Shown: positions 28,433-36,240 of the stretch, one piece after another
Numbering within the stretch: the first letter of the stretch is position 1
How the letters are laid out: each line of letters starts with the position of its first letter
From: Pseudomonas versuta
GTDB taxonomy: Bacteria; Pseudomonadota; Gammaproteobacteria; Pseudomonadales; Pseudomonadaceae
Reading direction: 5' to 3'
Length of the DNA: 64,000 bases
NCBI RefSeq assembly: GCF_001294575.1
Contig: NZ_CP012676.1
Span: 248,001 to 312,000, forward strand
Notes under the pieces: generated by a model
The model's input: the letters and a program-made list of their open reading frames with translations, nothing else
Database searches by the model: none
What the model was told of the DNA's origin: nothing
Translations under genes and position numbers: made by a program

Positions 28433-28489
28433 CCGCTAAAATCCGGACCACAAGTGGGGATACAACTGATAGGTGGGGGACAGGGCGGG

Positions 28490-28596
28490 GGTAGATCGTC
28501 AGGCACAAAAAAACCGGCTCAGTGGCCGGTTTTCCTGTGCTGCGAGTCCTGTTAGAGACTTGCAGATACTGCTAGATGGTGCCCGAGGGAGACTCG
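28490..28596. repeat. Left attachment repeat of the island (tRNA-Leu 3' end copy)
   Basis: About 104 of 107 bases match 45838-45945 at the island's other end. The block carries the tRNA terminator and the last 20 or so bases of tRNA-Leu (GGTGCCCGAGGGAGACTCG), with one C fewer than the intact gene. The likeness continues leftward, more weakly, to about 28451, into what at the right end is sequence upstream of the integrase gene. Confidence 0.85.
28506..28534 (-). terminator. Rho-independent terminator copy in left att repeat
   Basis: AAACCGGC/GCCGGTTT stem with a T run when read on the minus strand. It duplicates the terminator behind the intact tRNA-Leu. Confidence 0.65.
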
Positions 28597-28640
28597 TGTG
28601 TTCTATATAGACCGTGGCTTGTAGAGGAATTATACATTCA

Positions 28641-28662
28641 GGGATACAGGCAGGGATACACG
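28641..28662. repeat. GGGATACA repeats, candidate integrase arm sites (left)
   Basis: Two copies of CAGGGATACA (28640-28649 and 28652-28661) lie 45 bases inside the left att core. The same octamer recurs just inside the right att (45791-45820). Tyrosine integrases of this class bind short repeated arm sites near both ends, so these are natural candidates. Confidence 0.5.
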
Positions 28663-28720
28663 CTTGCTCTCGCTAGCTACCCTGCAGCTGGATCAGTCTG
28701 ATGCTGAGCCTACTATTTTT

Positions 28721-29632
28721 TCAGCGTTTAGGATAAGTGATAGTTCCAAGCAGGCCACAAATCAAACGGTGGTCAGTCACATTAAAGATCGCTGGATCAT
28801 CCTTGTCCTGCTCGCCAATGAAGAAGACCCAAGGACGGTCTTTGCTATTTTTCTTCTTCGCCTCAATCCCCTCCTCACGTAGCACGTCAATTTCAGTTCG
28901 CACGACGGTGCGTTTAGCTTTCGACCATCCTTCCCTACAGACACGAATCTTGTAGGGCCGGACTAGTTTTGGAGGATCTTTGACCCACTCACCCGCAGAC
29001 AGGTTGATAAATAGATCGTCCCCCTCTTCTTCAGGTTTGCTCCAGTGAAGCTCCGCGTAGAAGATTTTAGACCGGGGGAGAGTCTCTACTCCCTCACCTC
29101 GTAGCTTTTTGAAGGCGTATTGGTAAGTGGTGTCGTCGATACCAGGCACTTCAAGAGACATGTCCCGATCATATGGAAAATCGATAAACGCTCTGCAAAT
29201 CGGACGGATGCTATTCGCGGAACGCCGTCCTTTAGGTCTCGCTTCGCCTCCATCGGTGGACCGGCCTTTGCTGACGCTGGTCGTTTGGGCTGTAGAGGGA
29301 GGTAGGTCAGAGCCGACAACAGTCCTTTCATTACGAAGGGTTAAGCGCGCCGGAGATAACGATGCGCTCGTTTCTAGTTCGTTGCGGACGCTTCCCTTCT
29401 TCCCTTTGGATACGGTTTTCTTTTCACCCTCGATGTCACAATCTTCAAAATGGTCTTTGCCGCGAGCGCTGCGAAAGTGGGGACGCTGCAGATTAGATTT
29501 CTGATATGAGGCCGGGAACACATCAAGTTTGCAGCCTGTGCAGATGTACCCGTAGGTGTCCACCTCCGGCAATAGCCAAAGATCCTCTGCTTCAACGATC
29601 TCCATGGTTTTTTTGTCGCGTGCCGATTCCAT
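28721..29632 (-). CDS. Unknown island protein with N-terminal CxxC motif
   Basis: This is a 303-residue protein with a strong ribosome site (AAGGAG) before the ATG at 29632. The N-terminus holds YICTGCKLDVFPASYQK followed by HFRSARGKDHFEDCD; the Cys pair, then His and Cys, could bind zinc, as in CoiA-like or similar nucleic-acid proteins. A charged, Ser-rich linker follows (about residues 70-130), then a folded domain of unknown type to the end. It is the leftmost gene of the island and reads toward the att site. A role in mobility or defence is possible but not shown. Confidence 0.6.
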   Translation of the reverse strand: MESARDKKTMEIVEAEDLWLLPEVDTYGYICTGCKLDVFPASYQKSNLQRPHFRSARGKDHFEDCDIEGEKKTVSKGKKGSVRNELETSASLSPARLTLRNERTVVGSDLPPSTAQTTSVSKGRSTDGGEARPKGRRSANSIRPICRAFIDFPYDRDMSLEVPGIDDTTYQYAFKKLRGEGVETLPRSKIFYAELHWSKPEEEGDDLFINLSAGEWVKDPPKLVRPYKIRVCREGWSKAKRTVVRTEIDVLREEGIEAKKKNSKDRPWVFFIGEQDKDDPAIFNVTDHRLICGLLGTITYPKR

Positions 29633-29873
29633 AACCACTCCTTTAGTTGAGCTTCAGCGTACCACTTGGCTGGGTGACCAGAAAATGCCGGGGGCCCCTG
29701 CGGGAAATCATCGGGTACGGGGCAGGAAACCCGCGGGATTTTTTTAGCAGCAGGGCACCCAGCTTATTGAAATTTCAATCGTTGAAATTTAAAGGTATTG
29801 AAGAAAAGAGGAGGGGTGGGTCTTGGCCCGCAGCAGGGCACTGGATGTGTTGCTGATAGTGAACACCTAGGTG

Positions 29874-29908
29874 AGTCAACTGGGTCAACCGGTCAAGTGT
29901 GGTCAACC
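29874..29908 (+). repeat. Iteron block A (GGTCAAC)
   Basis: Four direct repeats: AGTCAAC at 29874, GGTCAACC at 29883, GGTCAAG at 29891 and GGTCAACC at 29901, spaced 8-10 bases. First of four successive blocks, each with its own heptamer. Confidence 0.75.
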
Positions 29909-30014
29909 AACTTTGGAACCCAGCCACTAACGATTTCGTGCGGGTTTCCTGCCCCGTGTCTCCTCGAAATGCCCAGGGTTCCCAGCGGCTCCTGAGCCAT
30001 AGTGCAAATGCCCT

Positions 30015-30050
30015 GGTGAACCAGCAGTTCACCTGGTTCACCTGTTCACT
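30015..30050. repeat. Iteron block B (GGTGAAC/GTTCACC)
   Basis: GGTGAACC at 30015-30022 faces three inverted copies: GTTCACC at 30027, GGTTCACC at 30035 and TGTTCACT at 30043. The units are close to TGTTCACC, which I recall as the type I iteron bound by phage P4 alpha protein. Confidence 0.75.
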
Positions 30051-30142
30051 AAGCTGTGCACTTTTCCTCTAACACAATCGCGCGGGTTACTCGCCCCGTG
30101 TCGAGGGGCAGTCCTCAGGGGCCCCGACACAATCTGGGTGCC

Positions 30143-30167
30143 TGTTAACCTGAGTTAACTGTTAACC
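30143..30167. repeat. Iteron block C (GGTTAAC/GTTAACC)
   Basis: Three palindromic units: TGTTAACC at 30143, AGTTAACT at 30153 and GTTAACC at 30161. They differ from blocks A and B only at the central base. Confidence 0.7.
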
Positions 30168-30329
30168 GAATTTTTTCTTCGGTCACACACCCGAGCTCAC
30201 GGGTTTCCTATCCCGTAACTAGGTGAATCGCCCCGGAGCCCATTCATTTTGAAATTGAGAGGCATGCCCGTGATCTAGGTCGCTGGAGGTGCAATCATTT
30301 ATGGGGCTCGGGGGGGGGCTCTAAAATTT

Positions 30330-30451
30330 GGTGTTACAGGTGTTACGCGTGTAACGTTAACGCATAGCCTATTGTTTTATATGGTATTTATTTAGTTACA
30401 CCACTGTGTTCTATCGTCAATACGTGGTGTTACAAGCGGTTAAGGTGTTAC
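30330..30451. repeat. Iteron block D (GGTGTWAC), candidate replication origin
   Basis: GGTGTTAC occurs at 30330, 30339, 30426 and 30444; GTGTAAC at 30349; and its reverse complement GTTACACC at 30395. An AT-rich stretch (about 30362-30395) lies between. Repeats of the same type recur at 44388-44492. With a P4-alpha-like primase-helicase in the island, this looks like an initiation site. Confidence 0.65.
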
Positions 30452-30479
30452 ATTTTTCCGCTGTGTCTCGAATTGGTCG

Positions 30480-30769
30480 CCACTGAGTAGCAGCGGTCAT
30501 TCTACTCAAATCATCCTGGCCATGACTTTCCCTCGACAGCGCTTCACCGGCTATGACTGCAGACTTAAGAAACCACGTTGCAATACCCGCATCAATGGAG
30601 ACAATTGGCTAACCTCCAGACGATCCAGCGCCGATATGCCACCGCCAAGCGCAACGCGGCCAGCTTCGCAAAAGAACCAAGTCTGCCAAAACCACGATTA
30701 ATAGTGAGACGCAGAATTTTACGGGCGCGGTGTTGAGGAACAGGACTAGTCTTCGGTGCGAAGCGGTTC
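30480..30769. other. Gene-free stretch downstream of gajB
   Basis: About 290 bases with no convincing gene. Open frames here have no ribosome site or recognisable product; a sentence-like match to a known family was not found. It separates the iteron region from the end of the Gabija genes. Confidence 0.35.
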
Positions 30770-32182
30770 CTACCATTTCAGTATCTGAGAGCTTGAGCAG
30801 ATGATGAGCTGCTTGCTGCCCCGCGTCATCGCGACATATAGGTTTTCAGCATTCATTTTCTCTGGTTCAAGAATGACAACAACGTCCGCCTCAAGTCCTT
30901 TTAACAACAAGGTGCTTCCCACAGACCTCGGGCGCATCGTACGAGGCATATGCCTAAAACGCTCTCGTTCCCTCACTGCCGCTGCGTGGAACGTCACGGT
31001 CCCGTTCACTGCCCGTAGCGCTTTTGAACACAAGCGCGTGATGTCAGGTCGGAATGCAAAAACACCAGCGGTATCGTAGAAGGCGTCGAGCATATCGGCG
31101 GCACTACGATGAGACGGGGCTCGTAGATAAGCCAACGCAATCTCTTCGATACTAGTTGCCCTGGCCTGTGCCCTTCCTGCATGGAGCGAGCGAGTTCGAG
31201 CAATCAAGTTTTTTGGCGACAGTCCAGAAAGTAGGTTGCCAAAGTAGCTCACCGCATGGTCCAGAGACAATTGGGTAGTTGGGTCAAATACCGCAGCGAA
31301 CTTCATGAAATCTACCATGTCGTTGGCTTCAACCATGGTCGAGCGCGACCTGCGAGCGGTATCCCACTGACTGTCCTTGCTTTTTGAATCTGCAATGATG
31401 AGAGCTGGGCCTGCAAACTTCCGCTTTGCAGTGACGAGACGTGTCTCGCTCATCTCGATCGCTGTACCTTTAAGACGAACCCACTCCACTCCCTCTGGAA
31501 CTTTGGAAAGGTCAATAGAGCCGCCAGCGCGACTCAGAGCTGGACGAACTGTGTTGAGAAGCCATTCGCCAACCTCAGGTGCATCTGCATTTTTCCAGCG
31601 CCAAGGCTCTGCCTTCCACATCAAAGGGGGGAAAGCAGCAACCACCTCTTTGTGCCAGTCGACTACTGGGCCGGAGAAGTTGAATATAACTTGAAGAGGA
31701 TCACCCAAAACCACCGTAGGAAGTAAGTCCGCGAGCGCGAGAATCATTTCATGCTGCAGGCTTCCGCAATCTTGGTACTCGTCGACAATTACTCGCGAAT
31801 ATGTCGCTGAGACGATTTTATCCGCATGACCTGCTTTGAGGACGTCAACCGCTGCCTGCCGAATTGCCAAGTAGTTTGCATTGTTACCTTGTAGCTGAAG
31901 AACAGCCGGCGCGAGACCCGAGCGTTGAGGAAAACATTGGACCAAGCGAATGGCCCAGCTATCAAGCGTTGCCACCCGCGCGGCGGTACTGCTTACACCG
32001 AGCGTCTTCAATCGCTGCTCGAGGGCTGACTTACCAGCATTAGTGTGTGTCAGCACAAGGGCGGGCTTGCTGCCCTCATTTCGCAGGAGCGAAGAGGCGA
32101 TGAGTTGCGTCTTACCACATCCCGCAGGGGCGCTGACACTTCCTCTGCGGTGCGAGAGGATGTCCAACTCACCGTTACACAT
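30770..32182 (-). CDS. gajB: Gabija helicase GajB (UvrD/PcrA-like)
   Basis: This 470-residue superfamily 1A helicase-like protein has Walker A APAGCGKTQ at residues 18-26, motif Ia around LTHTNAGKSALEQR, Walker B IVDEYQD at 131-137, a motif III-like VLGDPLQVIF and the closing motif VI region YVAMTRGSKQL. It is shorter than true UvrD and overlaps gajA by 8 bases. In Gabija, GajB senses or unwinds DNA and activates the GajA nuclease against phage. The pairing with an OLD-type nuclease is what separates it from housekeeping helicases. Confidence 0.87.
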   Translation of the reverse strand: MCNGELDILSHRRGSVSAPAGCGKTQLIASSLLRNEGSKPALVLTHTNAGKSALEQRLKTLGVSSTAARVATLDSWAIRLVQCFPQRSGLAPAVLQLQGNNANYLAIRQAAVDVLKAGHADKIVSATYSRVIVDEYQDCGSLQHEMILALADLLPTVVLGDPLQVIFNFSGPVVDWHKEVVAAFPPLMWKAEPWRWKNADAPEVGEWLLNTVRPALSRAGGSIDLSKVPEGVEWVRLKGTAIEMSETRLVTAKRKFAGPALIIADSKSKDSQWDTARRSRSTMVEANDMVDFMKFAAVFDPTTQLSLDHAVSYFGNLLSGLSPKNLIARTRSLHAGRAQARATSIEEIALAYLRAPSHRSAADMLDAFYDTAGVFAFRPDITRLCSKALRAVNGTVTFHAAAVRERERFRHMPRTMRPRSVGSTLLLKGLEADVVVILEPEKMNAENLYVAMTRGSKQLIICSSSQILKW

Positions 32183-33932
32183 CGGACCGCCTAAACAACT
32201 CAGAAATCGGACGTTTGAGCTCTGGAGAGGCGTTCTTCATCCAAGGGCCAACTACTTGCTCTCCCACCATCTCCATTTTGCTGATGGACTTAAACCAGCC
32301 TTTCCGGCCCGGACCAGCCTTGGAGTCCTTTGTTGAGAGTTTAGCGGCCTTGCCCAAGAACGCTCGTTCTTCGTCTTGATACGCGGCATCTCCGCCAACT
32401 AGGCTTAATGCAGTCTCCAAGTCGAACTGTTTCTTGGAGACTTCTTCCAAGGCTCCGCCGACCAACTCTTCAGAGTTGAGCTCAATGGCCAGCTTAATGA
32501 GGGCGTCCACCCCATGGTCAGGCAGCCACTTGAACAGGGCCTCCTCGAGAGCGAGAGAGTCGCCCCAGGTACAAACAACGACACCATCCATCTCAGCGGC
32601 GTCTAGTGCCTCTTTTGGAATGATCACATCTGCGTCCAAGAACGCTTTGGTTCGGTAGCCCCATTGGGCAAAAATCTGAGCACGCTCCAAGATATGCTCC
32701 GGATTTCTCCCTCCGGCGTCGACAAACGCAGTTGCATTCGCGTATGCAGATTGCCTTCCTTTCGACACTAGATACCGGTCAATACCTCTAAGAAGCCCGA
32801 CCTCGCTAGCGCCTTCGCAGATAATCACAGTCCTTGCAAGAAATGCCTCCGGGTAGAGGCGGGCAACCCCCTGAATAGTGTTCTCGCTGCTAACCAAACG
32901 CATCTGGTGCTGTCCGCCCTTCTCTTTGCGGACGATCACGAGTTGGTCACCACTCAGCTCCCTCACCGCAACGGCAGAATGGGTTGTCATGAAGACCTGA
33001 AGCGGGGCTTCTGCGTCCTTGGATCCGAGAGAGTGCAGCAGGCTGATGACGCGATGCGGTTCAAGCCCATGCTCGACCTCATCAACCAACAAGCAGCTTG
33101 ATGCAGAAGAAGCTTCCCGATGAAGAGCCGCCAGTAGCAGGCGGCTGGAACCCGTGCCAAGGTTGCGGAGGGGAACCCCTCCATCAGAATGCAGCGCAAT
33201 CGCCCCGTCTGAGAAGGAAAGCGCCTTCGCATCTAGCAACGCCTTCGCCTTGTTGCCAACGTCAATGCCCATCTCCTTAGCTTTGATCGTCACTAGGTCG
33301 AGTATGTCACCAATCTTGGCTCCAGCCTTGTCCCCAAACGCAAGCCGGGCCTCCCTTGCCGCCGATACCAAGTCGTTCCCTACAGCAAGTTTTTCTTCCG
33401 ACAGGCGCGCCAGCACCGAACTCTTAGTCCATGAGAGATTGGTGCTCGAGTGATTGCCAATGCGACTCGGTGCAAGCATCGCTTTGTCCTTCCACTGGAG
33501 TTGCCGCTGGTACGGATCGGACTCTGTCCGCTTCGAGTACAGGGCTCGTTTGGGATCTAGATCGTCTCCGACCAACAACTGGAGTGTCAGAACAACCTCT
33601 AAGCCATCACCGGGCTCATCTTCGACAATACCGCTGGCAGCATTGAAGCCGCGCAGAATCTCACCTAGGGAATCCAAATCCATCAGATGGTCCGGGAGCG
33701 CGCCAACCGTTACCCTGATGATGATCGGATTGGAAACATCCATCCCATAGAAGTCTGCGTCTGAGAACTCTATATTGCGGCGCACAGACATACAGGCTTC
33801 GATTGCATCGAGAATTGAAGTCTTTCCGCTATCTCCAGGTCCGATGAGGCAATTAATCCCTTCGCTAGGAGCCCAACTGAGCTGTTTGATTCCTCGGAAG
33901 TTCTGAATTTCGACATGCTTTATTCGTGCCAT
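32175..33932 (-). CDS. gajA: Gabija nuclease GajA (OLD-family ATPase-TOPRIM)
   Basis: This is a 585-residue OLD-family protein. The ATPase half shows Walker A GPGDSGKT at residues 31-38, the signature LGTGSSRLLLAAL at 258-270, Walker B LLVDEVEHGL at 281-290 and TTHSA at 316-320. The C-terminal TOPRIM nuclease has the acidic motif ICEGASE at 371-377 and FLDAD at 431-435. GajA nicks phage DNA when nucleotides are depleted, as known for Gabija. The size and the overlapping UvrD-like gene fit Gabija (class 2 OLD). It has its own start after a weak AAGG site and lies 65 bases after the Lamassu-type operon. Confidence 0.9.
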   Translation of the reverse strand: MARIKHVEIQNFRGIKQLSWAPSEGINCLIGPGDSGKTSILDAIEACMSVRRNIEFSDADFYGMDVSNPIIIRVTVGALPDHLMDLDSLGEILRGFNAASGIVEDEPGDGLEVVLTLQLLVGDDLDPKRALYSKRTESDPYQRQLQWKDKAMLAPSRIGNHSSTNLSWTKSSVLARLSEEKLAVGNDLVSAAREARLAFGDKAGAKIGDILDLVTIKAKEMGIDVGNKAKALLDAKALSFSDGAIALHSDGGVPLRNLGTGSSRLLLAALHREASSASSCLLVDEVEHGLEPHRVISLLHSLGSKDAEAPLQVFMTTHSAVAVRELSGDQLVIVRKEKGGQHQMRLVSSENTIQGVARLYPEAFLARTVIICEGASEVGLLRGIDRYLVSKGRQSAYANATAFVDAGGRNPEHILERAQIFAQWGYRTKAFLDADVIIPKEALDAAEMDGVVVCTWGDSLALEEALFKWLPDHGVDALIKLAIELNSEELVGGALEEVSKKQFDLETALSLVGGDAAYQDEERAFLGKAAKLSTKDSKAGPGRKGWFKSISKMEMVGEQVVGPWMKNASPELKRPISELFRRSDV

Positions 33933-33964
33933 ACCCGAGACCTTGAGAGCTTATCGTAATAGTA

Positions 33965-33991
33965 AAAAAGCGCAGGCACTACCTGCGCTCT
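33965..33991 (-). terminator. Terminator of the Lamassu-type operon
   Basis: On the minus strand AGCGCAGG pairs with CCTGCGCT around a 5-base loop and is followed by TTTTTT. It lies 7 bases after the SMC gene's stop, so the operon ends before gajA. Confidence 0.8.
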
Positions 33992-33997
33992 TCGCTT

Positions 33998-35767
33998 CTA
34001 ATCGTTTATGCCGCCAAGGCTCAAGAACATTTTTTGCTCTTGTCCTTCGTAAGGAGGCAGCCACTCGACGTCGTTGTCATCCCCGTCGTAATGGTATTCG
34101 GTAGTTGAGAAAACTATCTGCGCACCATGCGTGACACACAATGCTTTCAAAGCGCTTAAATATCGACCTAAATCGTCATTATTTATTTCATGTTGCTTAG
34201 GTGTATCCAAAATCATAAACCTGAAACCCATTACTCCCTTTTCAGCAAAAACTTGGAAAACTGCCGCGTGGTACGCCAGTACAGCTCGAATCTTCGTACT
34301 ACCTTTCAGTTGAGATATGGTCTCGACGCCTAATAGTGGCGTAAAATCATCTTTAAACGTGATATCTTTACTGACGTTGTATGTGTGTAGTAAGTCGAGC
34401 CAGTCTATAAAGTAGCGCCGAATATCCGACCGTACTTTAATCAGATCTGGAGAGTGTGACCGGTCTGCCGTAAATGATTCATAAAGAGTCAGCGCCTTAT
34501 CACGCTCTACTAGCGCCTTGAACTGCTTCTCTTCCAGCACGGCTACTTTGTCAAGCTCGCTCAACTGAATTTGAAGTGTGAAGATCTGACTTTTTAGTCT
34601 TGTAATAGCCTCTACTAGTGTTGATATTTCACTCTTGGTGCTTGATAAGTTACGCTCATCAACTAAAGCTTGAATGGCTACCTCTTGAGCTGTGCGTTGA
34701 CGATTCAGTTCTTCAATTCTGACTTCGTCAAGACCTGCATTTCGTTCTAAGTCTTTAATTTGATCGCGAAGGTATAGTAGGTTTTTACTGTAAGATTCGG
34801 AGCTTGAAGAGAATAGCTGGCATAAGTCCGCGCCACAAATTTCTCTGAATGATAGAAACACTCTTCGCGCTTCTTCATTGAGGTTAAGAGTTTCTATTTC
34901 TGTATTGATTTCGTGAACGATCTTACCTATTCCGAGATTGCGCCTTTGTAACTGATTGATTTCTGATGATACTTCTCTAATGGTGTTTCGATGATTGGAT
35001 ATCAAGCGATCCAACGCACCAATGGAGTCATCCCTGCTGGCTCCGGCACCTTGGAGATTTTCCACTTCAAACTCTAACTGCGATATTTCCAATGTCAGTT
35101 CAGGTCTGGATTTTTTGATTTCTAAAATATTACTTTTAGCAGTCTCTACCATTCTGGAAAGAGTCTGAGTGTCTTTGTCTAGAAAATCTAAACGCTCTTT
35201 TGCCCTGAAGCGATCTTTCTTTACATCAAACGAATTTTTAACAGGTAAATCAAAAACCATTCTCATCATTTCTGAGAATTGATCTTTAATGAATTTACTT
35301 GGAGGGCAATAAATTTCACTATAGCCGCCATCTTGATCTAAGTAGTACATGGGCAGCAGCGTAGCAAGGTAAGCTGCGCCAGGCTGATTGCCCACAGTAA
35401 CTAAGTTATGAACTGTCAAGCCAAGCCATTCAAATATATAGCGAGAATAATCCTTTTCGTTATAGAATCTTTGAACTACACCTGTAGGTTCTACTACTTC
35501 GACGTCTAACTCTCTGCTGTATATTCGGCGTAAAAGCAAATTGCCTTTGTCAGATGCGACCGTAAGCTCTGCATGCTTGCACCGGTCATATATATCATTT
35601 CGGAAAATACTTGGAAAACCTAAACAGAAAGGAATGGACTGAACTACCGGGGTTTTCCCACATCCATTAGGCCCAAGTAGTTGAGTTATATCCTTCCCGA
35701 AAGTTAAGAGTCCAGATCCCCAACCCAGCTGGCCATTTGGGAATATTTTTAAACTTATAAGTTTCAT
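33998..35767 (-). CDS. lmuB: Lamassu/Ddm SMC-like ATPase
   Basis: This 589-residue ABC/SMC-type ATPase has Walker A GPNGCGKT at residues 32-39, a long helical coiled coil (about 190-430) broken by a DLCQLF stretch around residue 310, and a Walker B-like FMILDTPKQHE near the C-terminus. In Lamassu/DdmABC systems this subunit recognises DNA ends or unusual DNA and releases the nuclease subunit. Its start overlaps the preceding gene by 4 bases (ATGA). Base composition is clearly AT-richer than the flanking core, a sign of transfer. The subunit order here is nuclease, small protein, SMC, as in DdmABC. Confidence 0.8.
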   Translation of the reverse strand: MKLISLKIFPNGQLGWGSGLLTFGKDITQLLGPNGCGKTPVVQSIPFCLGFPSIFRNDIYDRCKHAELTVASDKGNLLLRRIYSRELDVEVVEPTGVVQRFYNEKDYSRYIFEWLGLTVHNLVTVGNQPGAAYLATLLPMYYLDQDGGYSEIYCPPSKFIKDQFSEMMRMVFDLPVKNSFDVKKDRFRAKERLDFLDKDTQTLSRMVETAKSNILEIKKSRPELTLEISQLEFEVENLQGAGASRDDSIGALDRLISNHRNTIREVSSEINQLQRRNLGIGKIVHEINTEIETLNLNEEARRVFLSFREICGADLCQLFSSSSESYSKNLLYLRDQIKDLERNAGLDEVRIEELNRQRTAQEVAIQALVDERNLSSTKSEISTLVEAITRLKSQIFTLQIQLSELDKVAVLEEKQFKALVERDKALTLYESFTADRSHSPDLIKVRSDIRRYFIDWLDLLHTYNVSKDITFKDDFTPLLGVETISQLKGSTKIRAVLAYHAAVFQVFAEKGVMGFRFMILDTPKQHEINNDDLGRYLSALKALCVTHGAQIVFSTTEYHYDGDDNDVEWLPPYEGQEQKMFLSLGGIND

Positions 35768-36240
35768 TCCAACTCCAAGTCAAGCTGCTTCGCAACGCAT
35801 ATATTTCTGTAGGCTCTAGCTATATATGCCAGGTTGTATGAGAGGTCATCATCCTGGCTTGTTGCTCTGGAAATGATCTTCTTCCCTAACTCAGTAATAG
35901 CGAGGCGACTCTGTCTGTTGTTAACTTCAATGAGTGAGGTCTTTTCGAGGAATGTTATGGCTTTTACTGTTCTGACTCTTAAGTTTGCAGACCAGCCCAA
36001 GTGCTGAGCGGATCCCTTAAATCCAGGCATGGCCCCCTCAATACTTTCCCCGACTAGTTGGCCAACTTCAGAGACTCTCGGTTTTCTTTTGTCCTTAGCC
36101 ATTAATAATACAATCAAGCATATCAATGGCAGCTGAAAAAGTGCTTCGTTATTTAACTGATGTCGACTCGATCCGAATTCTGCAACTGGCAGCGATATAC
36201 TCTTGTCGGCAATTGAGGAAAAAAAGTTTTCAAAGTTCAT
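35764..36240 (-). CDS. lmuC: Lamassu/Ddm small accessory subunit
   Basis: This 158-residue protein overlaps the genes on both sides by 4 bases, so all three are one translational unit. The middle part (about residues 50-120, with VSEVGQLVGESIEG and VKAITFLEKTSLIEVNNRQSRLAIT) reads like a winged helix. In Lamassu systems the small third subunit holds the SMC and nuclease together. I assign it by position and size more than by sequence. Confidence 0.68.
   Translation of the reverse strand: MNFENFFSSIADKSISLPVAEFGSSRHQLNNEALFQLPLICLIVLLMAKDKRKPRVSEVGQLVGESIEGAMPGFKGSAQHLGWSANLRVRTVKAITFLEKTSLIEVNNRQSRLAITELGKKIISRATSQDDDLSYNLAYIARAYRNICVAKQLDLELE

Larger units (their letters stand above)
29717..30216. 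repeat. Four copies of an 18-bp hairpin motif
   Basis: The motif GCGGGTTTCCTGCCCCGT occurs at 29940-29957, with close variants at 30082-30099 (GCGGGTTACTCGCCCCGT) and 30199-30216 (ACGGGTTTCCTATCCCGT), and in reverse orientation at 29719-29736. The arms CGGG/CCCG pair and the changes keep pairing (GCGGG..CCCCGT, ACGGG..CCCGT). Copies separate the iteron blocks. The copy at 29940 sits inside a larger stem (ATTTCG/CGAAAT), and the one at 30082 abuts a second strong hairpin at 30098-30130. Confidence 0.75.

Noticed and set aside
29858..30451. CRISPR array as explanation for the repeat blocks
   Set aside because: Units are 7-8 bases, change sequence between blocks and have no regular 30-base spacers; no cas genes are present.
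30522..30701. Short open frame downstream of gajB
   Set aside because: Product resembles nothing known and is rich in Pro, Arg and Ser as expected for random high-GC frames.
30770..33932. PARIS or retron-type system
   Set aside because: No reverse transcriptase or msr/msd-like RNA is seen, and the ATPase carries its own TOPRIM nuclease, which fits Gabija better.
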